A DNA stretch of 49,169 nucleotides from Bacteroidia bacterium. Lineage in GTDB: Bacteria > Bacteroidota > Bacteroidia > JAIBAJ01. Below the pieces are notes generated by a model. The model did no database searches, was not told the DNA's origin, and was given only the letters and a program-made list of their open reading frames with translations. Shown here one piece after another: positions 34,116-42,500 of this stretch. Position numbers and translations under genes: made by a program. Each line of letters begins with the position of its first letter. Position 1 is the stretch's first letter. The DNA is taken from the NCBI GenBank assembly GCA_019695265.1, contig JAIBAJ010000013.1, positions 1-49,169 of the forward strand, written 5' to 3'.

Positions 34116-35012
34116 ATGAAAGCCTATCTTTTTCCAGGTCAAGGTTCCCAATTTCCGGGAATGGCCAAAAACCTGTATTTACAATACGATTTAGCCAAAC
34201 AATTGATGTTGCAGGCCGACGAAATTCTTGGTTTCAAACTAACCGAGCAGATGTTTGAAGGCAGTGAGGAGGATTTAAAACAAACCAAGGTAACCCAACC
34301 GGCCATTTTTTTACATTCGGTGGTTGTGGCCAAGCTGTTGGGCGATTCGTTCAAACCCGACATGGTTGCCGGGCATTCGTTGGGAGAGTTTTCGGCATTG
34401 GTAGCAAATGGGGTATTGCAATTTGAAGATGCCTTGGCCTTGGTTTCCAAGCGGGCAATTGCCATGCAAAAAGCTTGTGAAATAAATCCATCCACTATGG
34501 CAGCCATTATTGGAATGGAGGATGAAGTGGTAGAAAAAATATGTGCTGGAATCACTTCCGAAATAGTTGTACCTGCCAATTACAACACACCCGGACAATT
34601 AGTAATTAGTGGAAGTAAGGCTGGTATAGATCTGGCGATAGAGCAGTTAAAACTGGCTGGTGCCAAATTAACCATTGTATTAAATGTAGGGGGAGCCTTT
34701 CATTCACCATTGATGGAACCTGCAAGAATGGAGTTGGAAAAGGCCATTCAAGCCACCCGTTTCCGGTCGCCCAGTTGTCCGATTTATCAAAATGTAAATG
34801 CCAGTGCAGAGACTGACCCGATCAGAATTCAGCAAAATTTGGTGGACCAGCTAACCGCGCCGGTGAGGTGGACCCAAACCATTCAGGCTATGGTAAAGGA
34901 TGGAGCAACGAGTTTTGTAGAATGTGGTCCGGGAACTGTTCTTCAAAAAATGGTAAAGAAAATAGAGCGTTCAGCCGAAGCCTTATCGGCAGAAGCGGGT
35001 TTAAGTCTTTAA
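34116..35012 (+). CDS. fabD: Malonyl-CoA:acyl carrier protein transacylase
   Basis: FabD loads malonyl groups from CoA onto acyl carrier protein to start fatty acid elongation in the cytoplasm. At 298 residues it is close to E. coli FabD (309). Motifs are the N-terminal [11 protein letters not shown] (6-16), the nucleophile elbow GHSLGE with S88, the catalytic H196 in GGAFHSPLM, and the C-terminal [17 protein letters not shown]. It is not beside other fatty acid genes here. Its stop codon overlaps the stop of the convergent pyrF gene by four bases. Confidence 0.96.
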   Translation: MKAYLFPGQGSQFPGMAKNLYLQYDLAKQLMLQADEILGFKLTEQMFEGSEEDLKQTKVTQPAIFLHSVVVAKLLGDSFKPDMVAGHSLGEFSALVANGVLQFEDALALVSKRAIAMQKACEINPSTMAAIIGMEDEVVEKICAGITSEIVVPANYNTPGQLVISGSKAGIDLAIEQLKLAGAKLTIVLNVGGAFHSPLMEPARMELEKAIQATRFRSPSCPIYQNVNASAETDPIRIQQNLVDQLTAPVRWTQTIQAMVKDGATSFVECGPGTVLQKMVKKIERSAEALSAEAGLSL

Positions 35013-35830
35013 ATCAGCTTATTTTCTATCAGCAAAGTTTCCATTTCAGATTGAAGGAGTTGGGCTTCGGTCCGAGCTTTTTCCGCAAAGTCGTTGTGAG
35101 GCGATGCGTAAAGAATGGAGCGTGAGGCATTAATCAGCAAACCCACCTCCGGGCTTAGTCCGTACTTACATACTTCTTGCAGGCTACCGCCTTGTGCACC
35201 TACCCCGGGTACGAGAAGAAAATGGTCAGGCACCATTTTCCTAACCTGTTTAAATTGTTCCGGACGGGTAGCACCAACAACATACATCAAATTAGATGAT
35301 GTTCCCCAGGATTGGCTGGTTTCTAAAACCTGCTCATAGATTTTTTTACCTTGGGAAGTTTCGAGCAATTCAAAATCTTCGGCACCGCGGTTTGAAGTTA
35401 AAGCCAGCAAAATGGCCCATTTACCCGGAAAGTTTAGGAAAGGTTTGATGCTATCGCTTCCCATGTAGGGAGAGAGGGTGATAGCATCGCAGGAAAGGGA
35501 TTCGAAAAATGCTTTGGCGTAACGTTCGGAGGTATTACCGATATCGCCTCGTTTGGCATCGGCAATAATGAAATGGCTTTTACCTATATAATCAACCGTT
35601 TTGGCAAAGCTTTCCCAGCCTTTAGCACCATAGGTTTCAAAAAAGGCCAGGTTTGGTTTATAGGCAACACAGAGGTCGCGGGTTGCATCCACGATGGCTT
35701 TGTTGAATTCAAAAATGGGATCTTGGCAAGAGAGAAAGTGTGCAGGAATTTTCTCTAAATCGGTATCAAGTCCTATGCAAAGGAAGGACCGTTTTTGTTT
35801 AATTTGCGTAATTAATTCTTGGCGGGTCAT
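35009..35830 (-). CDS. pyrF: Orotidine 5'-phosphate decarboxylase, type 2
   Basis: The last step of UMP synthesis. A 273-residue protein of the longer, type 2 (UMP synthase-like) subfamily. Motifs are [14 protein letters not shown] (16-29), YKPNLAFFE (57-65), the catalytic DAKRGDIG at 91-98 (D91, K93, D96), and the phosphate-binding ends VPGVGAQGG and [11 protein letters not shown]. Its 3' end shares four bases with fabD, and its start codon is 3 bases from the divergent metallophosphoesterase ATG, so its promoter lies inside that gene. Confidence 0.95.
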   Translation of the reverse strand: MTRQELITQIKQKRSFLCIGLDTDLEKIPAHFLSCQDPIFEFNKAIVDATRDLCVAYKPNLAFFETYGAKGWESFAKTVDYIGKSHFIIADAKRGDIGNTSERYAKAFFESLSCDAITLSPYMGSDSIKPFLNFPGKWAILLALTSNRGAEDFELLETSQGKKIYEQVLETSQSWGTSSNLMYVVGATRPEQFKQVRKMVPDHFLLVPGVGAQGGSLQEVCKYGLSPEVGLLINASRSILYASPHNDFAEKARTEAQLLQSEMETLLIENKLI

Positions 35831-35833
35831 CGA

Positions 35834-36337
35834 ATGACGAAGGTAGGTTTAATTTCAGATACACATGGGTTTGTTGACCCGGCAGTTTACAAACATTTTG
35901 CAAACTGTGATGAACTATGGCATGCGGGCGACATTGGTACGGTTTCGGTGGTAGAAGAGCTACAGAATTTCAAGCCTTTGCGAATAATTACCGGAAATAT
36001 TGATGGACAGGAGCTTCGATCTTTCGTACCTTCCAATCTTGTTTTTGAGGTTGAAGGGGTAAAAGTTGCTATGACCCATATTGGTGGTTATCCGGGAAAA
36101 TACAATTCAGCGGCATTAGCTTTTATCAGGCAACACAAGCCTCAACTGTTTATTTGCGGACACTCCCATATTTTAAAGGTGATGTACGACCATGACAACC
36201 AAATGCTGCATCTAAATCCCGGAGCAGCCGGAAACCATGGCTGGCACCAGGTAAAAACCCTTTTAAGGTTTTCAATATCGATGGGAAAAATAGCTGATTT
36301 AGAAATTATTGAATTGAAAAGAAAGGAGTTAAGTTGA
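35834..36337 (+). CDS. YfcE/MJ0936-type metallophosphoesterase
   Basis: A 167-residue calcineurin-like phosphodiesterase with two metals. Motifs in order are [27 protein letters not shown] and ICGHSHI. Small proteins of this type cleave phosphodiesters such as bis-p-nitrophenyl phosphate in vitro, and their natural substrate is generally unknown. I chose the ATG at 35834, just before [10 protein letters not shown]; the frame is open from a TTG 15 bases upstream, inside pyrF. The pyrF -7 box covers codons 2-4 of this gene. Confidence 0.9.
   Translation: MTKVGLISDTHGFVDPAVYKHFANCDELWHAGDIGTVSVVEELQNFKPLRIITGNIDGQELRSFVPSNLVFEVEGVKVAMTHIGGYPGKYNSAALAFIRQHKPQLFICGHSHILKVMYDHDNQMLHLNPGAAGNHGWHQVKTLLRFSISMGKIADLEIIELKRKELS
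35838..35845 (-). promoter_or_regulatory. -7 box (TTCG type) of pyrF inside the metallophosphoesterase gene
   Basis: TACCTTCG on the minus strand, 7 bases before the pyrF ATG at 35830. It overlaps the first codons of the divergent gene and would give a nearly leaderless pyrF mRNA. Confidence 0.4.
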
Positions 36338-36398
36338 AAATAATTTCTGAAATTTTCGGTTAATAGTCGAAAATATACAGATTAATCGCTTTTTTCCC

Positions 36399-36406
36399 TA
36401 CCTTCG
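36399..36406 (+). promoter_or_regulatory. -7 box (TTCG type) of the outer-membrane protein gene
   Basis: TACCTTCG, 20 bases before the ATG at 36427. It is identical to the pyrF box. No TTG at -33. Confidence 0.4.
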
Positions 36407-36426
36407 TTGCCCTTTTTTGACGACTG

Positions 36427-38274
36427 ATGCAAATGAAGCGACTGTCCACTATTGTACTATTCATACTATTCACCTTTTATGCTATTGCCCAGCAAGCCAC
36501 CCCTGCTGCTGAGCCGGTAAAAACCGAGCAAAAGGTTAAAGATAAACCTTTTAAAGAGAAAAAGGTTAGAACTAAAAACGGCAACCTGGTTACCAAATAT
36601 GAGTTCCGCCCCCGGGTATTTTTGGGTGGAGGGCTTATGAAATCATTTGGTGAAGTAGTTGATTTACAAGAACCCGGTGTTCACTGGTTAGGAAATCGTT
36701 ATGCTTTCGATGCCGGCATTTCACTCAACCTTTCCAATAGTTTTGATTTGAACTTGGGTTATATGCGAGGTCAATTAAGTGGTAATGAGAACAAAGGAGG
36801 CTTGCACCGTAATTTTCAATCCAAATTTCAAAACATACAACTTTCTTTTACTTATAATTTCCGTGGACTTTTTGGAAAGCCTACTGCATTCTATCCATAC
36901 TTGTTGGTTGGAGGTTCCTTTATGCAATACGATGTATACCAAGATTTAAAAGGTGCGGATGGATTTCGGTATTATTACTGGTCGAATGGTGAAATTTACA
37001 ATACTCCTGAAGGACAAGCTGCGGCGCGTAATCCGTATGTAAGAGATTTTGTTTATGAAACCAAGGCTTACGGAAAAACTCAAGCTACATTTGCTATTCC
37101 TTTAGGAATGGGAATTGGCTTTAATATTTCCAAAAAAATCACCCTTAAAGTAGGCTCTCAGTACTACTTAACATTTACAGACAATTTGGATGGAGACAAT
37201 GTGAATGTAGATCAAACCTATGTAACCAATTCCGGACTTAGTGAAAGGAAAAAAGGAAAAGATGGTTATCTTTATACCTATGCCAATATTTCTTACAATT
37301 TCTTTCCATTGCGCGACAAGCCCAAAATTGGAGAAGCTCCGGCAGTTTATTTTGCTGATTTTGGCTTCATGAATTCTGAAGATGCCGACCAGGATGGGGT
37401 AATTGACTTATACGACAAATGCCTTGGAACACCCAAGCTAATTGCAGTAGATGCTTATGGCTGTCCGTTGGATGACGACCAAGATGGAATTCCAAACTAC
37501 CTTGACAAAGAAACCAATACCGGGAAAAATCAGGTTACCGATATAAGTGGTAAGGCTATAGATCAATCCAAAATTTCCCTATCAGCTAAAGATACCACTT
37601 CTTACTTAAGACGGGATGTAACAGAAGAATTGATTATGCGTCCAATTGGAGCCCCTGACAATTCCAAATTCACCGTACATGTTGGAACCTATGGCAAAAA
37701 CATGACCAATCGTTTAATGATCAAATTAAATTCGATTGAAGGTTTGGTTGAAACCAAAATCAATGATAGTTTAACGGTTTACACTATTGGATCCTACAGT
37801 GATTTTAAACAGGCCGAAGCACGTCAGAATCAATTATTAGAGGCAGGTTACGATCAGGCCTTCAGTGTTAATTCCACCAAGTTAACCAAGGTGTCAACCG
37901 ATTTGAATAAGTTAGCCGGAGACCCATCTGAATTTACGAACCGCCGCAAAGAAATTAACGATTCTTTGGAACGGGAGCGTAATAAACCCAAGGAAGATGT
38001 ATTGTTATTTAAGGTAGAATTAACCGAATATCGTTTACGAATTGGTTTGGAAAAAATTGCTCCTTTAATTGCAACTTACGGGGTTGAAATGCATACTACA
38101 ACAGGTGGATTGAAAAAATATACCATAGGTGGTTTCAAAACACCGGAAGAGGCTGAAAAACTTAGGGAAGAAGTAATTAAGCTAGGTTTAAAAGATGCCA
38201 AAGTTGCCGCTTACCTCAACGATTTGTTCATCGAAATGAACGAAGCGATGGAGAAATACAAAGGCAAAAAATAG
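36427..38274 (+). CDS. Outer-membrane beta-barrel protein with TSP3 calcium repeats and SPOR-like C-terminus
   Basis: A 615-residue exported protein. Signal peptide about 1-22 (ends YAIAQ). A basic linker (about 30-60) is followed by a beta-barrel (about 60-305, alternating strands such as VFLGGGLMKSF, FDLNLGYMRGQ, ITLKVGSQYYLTF). Two thrombospondin type 3-like Ca-binding repeats follow at about 318-362 (DADQDGVIDLYDKC, DDDQDGIPNYLDK). Two SPOR-like repeats come next (about 420-480, VHVGTYGKNM ... VYTIGSYSDFKQAEARQNQL; and about 525-600, FKVELTEYRLR ... KYTIGGFKTPEEAEKLREEV). SPOR domains bind septal peptidoglycan lacking stem peptides. Barrel-plus-TSP3 proteins usually end in an OmpA domain, so this ending is unusual. 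It is co-transcribed with the next small gene, 2 bases downstream. Confidence 0.82.
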   Translation: MQMKRLSTIVLFILFTFYAIAQQATPAAEPVKTEQKVKDKPFKEKKVRTKNGNLVTKYEFRPRVFLGGGLMKSFGEVVDLQEPGVHWLGNRYAFDAGISLNLSNSFDLNLGYMRGQLSGNENKGGLHRNFQSKFQNIQLSFTYNFRGLFGKPTAFYPYLLVGGSFMQYDVYQDLKGADGFRYYYWSNGEIYNTPEGQAAARNPYVRDFVYETKAYGKTQATFAIPLGMGIGFNISKKITLKVGSQYYLTFTDNLDGDNVNVDQTYVTNSGLSERKKGKDGYLYTYANISYNFFPLRDKPKIGEAPAVYFADFGFMNSEDADQDGVIDLYDKCLGTPKLIAVDAYGCPLDDDQDGIPNYLDKETNTGKNQVTDISGKAIDQSKISLSAKDTTSYLRRDVTEELIMRPIGAPDNSKFTVHVGTYGKNMTNRLMIKLNSIEGLVETKINDSLTVYTIGSYSDFKQAEARQNQLLEAGYDQAFSVNSTKLTKVSTDLNKLAGDPSEFTNRRKEINDSLERERNKPKEDVLLFKVELTEYRLRIGLEKIAPLIATYGVEMHTTTGGLKKYTIGGFKTPEEAEKLREEVIKLGLKDAKVAAYLNDLFIEMNEAMEKYKGKK

Positions 38275-38276
38275 AC

Positions 38277-38570
38277 ATGAAACCAATGTGGTTACCCTTG
38301 ATTTTGTGGGCTACCTTTTTGATCCGGCAAACGGAGAATAAAAAAGTAACCGGGCAAAAACAGGAACCAAGTAAAGAACAAGGCAAGCAGGAGTTAAAAC
38401 CTAAAACCAATTCAACCAAACCGGATAGTACTTCCGGAAAGAAAGAAGAATCCGTTCCGGCTGCTAAACCAACGAATCCAAGACAAGACCCTTCCGTTAC
38501 CAAACTTAAAAACACCAGAAGGGTTGATTTGGACAAGATTAGAACTACCAAGCCCGGCAACGGACGATAA
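38277..38570 (+). CDS. Small Lys/Thr/Pro-rich protein with N-terminal hydrophobic segment
   Basis: A 97-residue protein starting 2 bases after the stop of the outer-membrane protein gene, so almost certainly co-transcribed. Residues 1-16 (MKPMWLPLILWATFLI) are hydrophobic and may anchor or export it. The rest is low-complexity and basic, rich in Lys, Thr, Ser, Pro and Gln, and likely disordered. No family is recognised. Its position suggests it works with the outer-membrane protein, possibly as a periplasmic, peptidoglycan-contacting tail. Coding status rests on the tight spacing and the hydrophobic N-terminus. Confidence 0.6.
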   Translation: MKPMWLPLILWATFLIRQTENKKVTGQKQEPSKEQGKQELKPKTNSTKPDSTSGKKEESVPAAKPTNPRQDPSVTKLKNTRRVDLDKIRTTKPGNGR

Positions 38571-38666
38571 CCAACTATTTCTGTAAAAAAATCTTAAGGA
38601 AATAGGTTAAGGTAGTGCTCAAAACCGGGCATAGTATTAAATTGTTAGGAACATGCAATAGACTTT

Positions 38667-38823
38667 GGGCTTGCACCTCGGGCAACGATAGAGGCAAGTA
38701 ACCCACAGGCAACCGCAGCCTTTTGGCGGAGGGTGACGAGGATTACAGCCGATAGCGTGACCCGAAGCCCGATGCAGGTTTTTGGCGTTCAACTGCATTT
38801 GTTTAGGGCGAAGGGGGCCCGCC
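38667..38823 (-). repeat. GC-rich structured dispersed repeat, copy G
   Basis: Full-length copy whose GGGCCC end is 14 bases after the cytochrome gene stop, in the same direction as that gene. First hairpin arms are GCCC/GGGC and ATGCAG/CTGCAT, unlike other copies but paired. The neck of the second hairpin is GTAA/TTAC, where copies A-E have GTAG/CTAC. The apex is CC.C.GCC/GGC.G.GG with two mismatches. It may form the 3' end of the cytochrome transcript. Confidence 0.87.
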
Positions 38824-38837
38824 TAGTAAAAATAAAC

Positions 38838-39281
38838 CTAATTTCTGGTATTGGCAGTAGCCTTAATACTCAATACATACCGGTAAACAGCGTCCTTTTG
38901 GGCCTGATTAAACTCGGCCTTTTGGGCCATATCGTCCATAATTTGCTTCCACTCCGTAACCGAATGCCTGGAAATATTTTTTGCTTTATGACAATTGATG
39001 CAGGCGCCAGCAGTGTATAACTGAAAACCCTGATTTAACTGGTCCATGGTGGCATCTTGAAAATGAGGCAAAATAGCACTTAACTCAGCCATAGTCGGGC
39101 TATAAACGCCTTTGGGCAACTCAACGGAGGTTTCACTACCCATCCAGGGATTAGAAACAGAGCCTTCCTGAACCGGAGGCGGAGAAGCAGGCGTATCGAC
39201 GGTTGTCTTACTTGGAGTTTTACAAGCTGAAAAGCCAATTATAAACCCTCCAACCAAGGAAATACAGGCAAATTTTTTCAT
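38838..39281 (-). CDS. Lipoprotein c-type cytochrome (single haem)
   Basis: A 147-residue lipoprotein. The signal peptide ends GFSAC with lipidated Cys20, followed by a Pro/Thr-rich linker (about 21-60). One haem-binding CxxCH motif lies at 94-98 (GACINCHKAKN). M118 in the following helix (EWKQIMDDM) is a possible axial ligand. The single-haem domain resembles small cytochromes that shuttle electrons outside the inner membrane. It is isolated, with its own TACATTTG -7 box, so its redox partner is not in the window. Repeat copy G immediately follows the stop. Confidence 0.85.
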   Translation of the reverse strand: MKKFACISLVGGFIIGFSACKTPSKTTVDTPASPPPVQEGSVSNPWMGSETSVELPKGVYSPTMAELSAILPHFQDATMDQLNQGFQLYTAGACINCHKAKNISRHSVTEWKQIMDDMAQKAEFNQAQKDAVYRYVLSIKATANTRN

Positions 39282-39299
39282 TTACTGTTAATCAGAATC

Positions 39300-39307
39300 C
39301 AAATGTA
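39300..39307 (-). promoter_or_regulatory. -7 box of the cytochrome gene
   Basis: TACATTTG on the minus strand, an exact TAnnTTTG match 18 bases before the start at 39281. Confidence 0.5.
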
Positions 39308-39576
39308 AACGAGGAAGGCAAGGTAAACTTAAAAACCAGGTAATATTAACCACTTTTAACCCTTATAAGCAGATGGAGTGATAAATCGAATGAGTAAAGT
39401 TGTTCTTTCATTGCTTTCCAAATTAAGATTGATTTCATGGAGGAACGAAAGAGGAATGGCAAGTTTGAAAAAACCTATTAAAATGATATCAAGGAATTAT
39501 CCCCTGTTCGAAATTAACTTTTGTTAATCTCCATGGATTTTGGTTGTTACACTTTTGCGTCATCAAAAATCCCATT
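39308..39576. other. Divergent intergenic region before the S74 surface protein
   Basis: About 270 bases between the divergent cytochrome and surface-protein genes. A weak promoter-like CACTTTTG lies at 39550-39557, 19 bases before the surface-protein ATG, but without a well-spaced TTG. Nothing else is recognised. Confidence 0.35.
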
Positions 39577-42500
39577 ATGATAAGAAAAACACTTGCCTTC
39601 TTTATTCTAAGCATTTCTTCTATTTCGTACCTGCACTCTCAAAATGTAGGCGTTGATGTAGCCAATCCACAGCAAAAACTTGATGTAGCCGGCGGACTAA
39701 GAATTGGTATGACCTCTGTGGGTTTAGCCGGAAGTATTCGCTGGACCGGTTCGGCCTTTGAAGGACACAACGGAACAGCTTGGTTGCCATTGGGCTCAGG
39801 TTCAGGTGGAGCTACCGGACCTACAGGACCTACCGGGGCGACTGGTTCACAAGGAGCAACCGGAGCAACCGGAGCTACAGGGGCTACCGGATATCTTACG
39901 AATGGGTCTGCGGCAGGAAATACACCCTATTGGAACGGCTCGGCCTGGGTAACCAATACCAGCAATATTTTTAACAACGGAGGGAATGTTGGAATTGGAA
40001 CTACCAGTCCAACCAATGCTAAATTACATGTGGAAAATCCCGGACGATCTACTATAGCTCGCTTTGGAGGAAGCAATCCTACCTATTTAATGGCTAATTA
40101 TCCGGTTCTGGGGTTTAATGCCTATTATGGAGGTTCATCCTGGAATTTTGGAACAACCGGATATGGAGGATTAATTGGTATGAGTCCGAACAATGGTCGT
40201 ATTTTTATAAGTACCAGTTCAGTTTCCGGAGCTGCAGACGGAACGGCAACTATGACCGATGTTATCAATATTTTGAACAATGGAAAAGTAGGAATAGGGG
40301 AAACTTCTCCCAATGCATTGCTAACAGTTGGGGCGGCCATGTCCAATAATGTTAACCCTCAACTAAGTGTAAACACAACAGGCAATATACCAGTCCTAAT
40401 TGGAGAAACAACCAACAATAAAGGAGTGATGTTGGGCTATGCCGGTAATGATGTTCAAGGAAGAAGCGGTAATAGTCTGATTCAAAATTCCGATTTGGTT
40501 TTAAACGGATATGGAGGAAATGTGGGAGTTGGAAATTTTACCCCGGGTGCAAAATTGGATGTAGCGGGTAAAACTAAAACAACGACTCTGCAAATGACCT
40601 CCGGAGCGGCGGCCAACTATGTATTGCAAAGCGATGCCTCCGGAAATGCAAGCTGGGTTGCACCAACTGCACTGACTGTTACTGAAAATGATCCACAAGT
40701 TTCATCAGCCACTTCCAATGCTGTGCCTAAATGGAACGGAACTAGCCTGACAGATGGAACCATTACCGACAATGGCAATGTGGGAATAGGTTCCACTACC
40801 CCATCTGAGAAGTTGGATGTGGTTGGTAAGACCAAAACCACCACTTTGCAAATGACCAATGGAGCAGCCGCAAACTATGTTTTGCAAAGTGATGCCTCCG
40901 GAAATGCAAGCTGGGTTGCTCCAACTGCACTAACAGTTACCGAAAATGATCCACAAGTATCTTCTTCCACCTCCAATACCGTTCCTAAATGGAATGGAAC
41001 AACCTTGACAGATGGAACCATTACCGACAATGGCAATGTGGGAATAGGTTCCACTACCCCATCTGAGAAATTGGATGTGGTAGGTAAAACCAAAACCACC
41101 ACCTTGCAAATGACCTCCGGAGCCGCAGCCAACTATGTATTGCAAAGCGATGCCTCCGGAAATGCAAGCTGGGTTGCACCAACTGCACTTTCTGTTACCG
41201 AAAATGATCCACAAGTATCTTCTTCCACCTCCAATACCGTTCCTAAATGGAATGGAACAACCTTGACAGATGGAACCATAACCGACAATGGCAATGTGGG
41301 TATAGGTACTGTAACTCCATCTGAAAAACTAGAGGTAGCAGGCGCAATAAAGGCAACCGGAGGCGCCACTTTTGGAAATAATATACAAGTTAATGGGAAT
41401 TTTTATTTAGAAAACACCAACGGTACAGGAAGTGTTCTTCCTTTTAGACTGGATGGGTTTTCAGATAAATTATATGTAATTGCGGAAAGCCAGGCCGGTG
41501 GACCAAGTGGAACAGAGATTCGTTTCCGTACCGCATCTTCCTCTGCTTCTGCTTCAGATAAGATGGTAATTAACAAAGATGGAAATGTGGGTGTTGGAAA
41601 CATGTCGCCTACGGAGAAATTAGATGTTTCAGGAAAAACCAAAACCACCACCTTGCAAATGACTTCCGGCGCAGCAGCTAACTATGTATTGCAATCCGAT
41701 GCATCCGGAAATGCTACCTGGGTTGCACCAACTGCATTAACAGTTACCGAAACCGATCCACAGGTTTCCTCAACCACTTCCAATGCTGTGCCCAAATGGA
41801 ACGGAACCACCCTCACCGATGGAACTATAACCGACAATGGCAATGTGGGAATTGGCTCTGCTACTCCTTCCGAGAAATTGGATGTAGCTGGCAAAACCAA
41901 AACCACCACCTTGCAAATGACCTCCGGTGCTGCGGCAAACTATATATTGCAATCCGATGCATCCGGAAATGCGACCTGGGTTGCACCAACCGCATTGACC
42001 GTAACCGAAACCGATCCACAGGTTTCCTCAGTAACTTCCAATGCCGTACCCAAATGGAACGGAACCACCCTCACCGATGGAACTATAACCGACAATGGTA
42101 ATGTGGGAATTGGCACTACGGCACCTGCAGCCCAATTGCATGTGAATGGAACTTCTCAAACCGACGGCAATGCTTATTTTGCATCAAGCCTTGGGGTTGG
42201 AACTTCGACACCAACCAATGCTCAGATTCAATTAGGTAACAGTTCAGGAACCCAAGCCCGATTTGGAGGGAATAATCCGTTGTATATCATGTCAAACTAT
42301 CCAGTTGTTGGATTCAATACGTATTACAACAATTCGGCCTGGCGCTACAGTAATACCAATTTTGGTGGTTTAATAGGGATGGAAACTGGAACAGGACGAA
42401 TTTTTATCAGTTCAAGCACCACTTCCGGAACTTCCGGATCTGCGGCAAATATGACCGATGTTATAAATATAATGCCATCTGGAAACATTGGAATTGGAAC

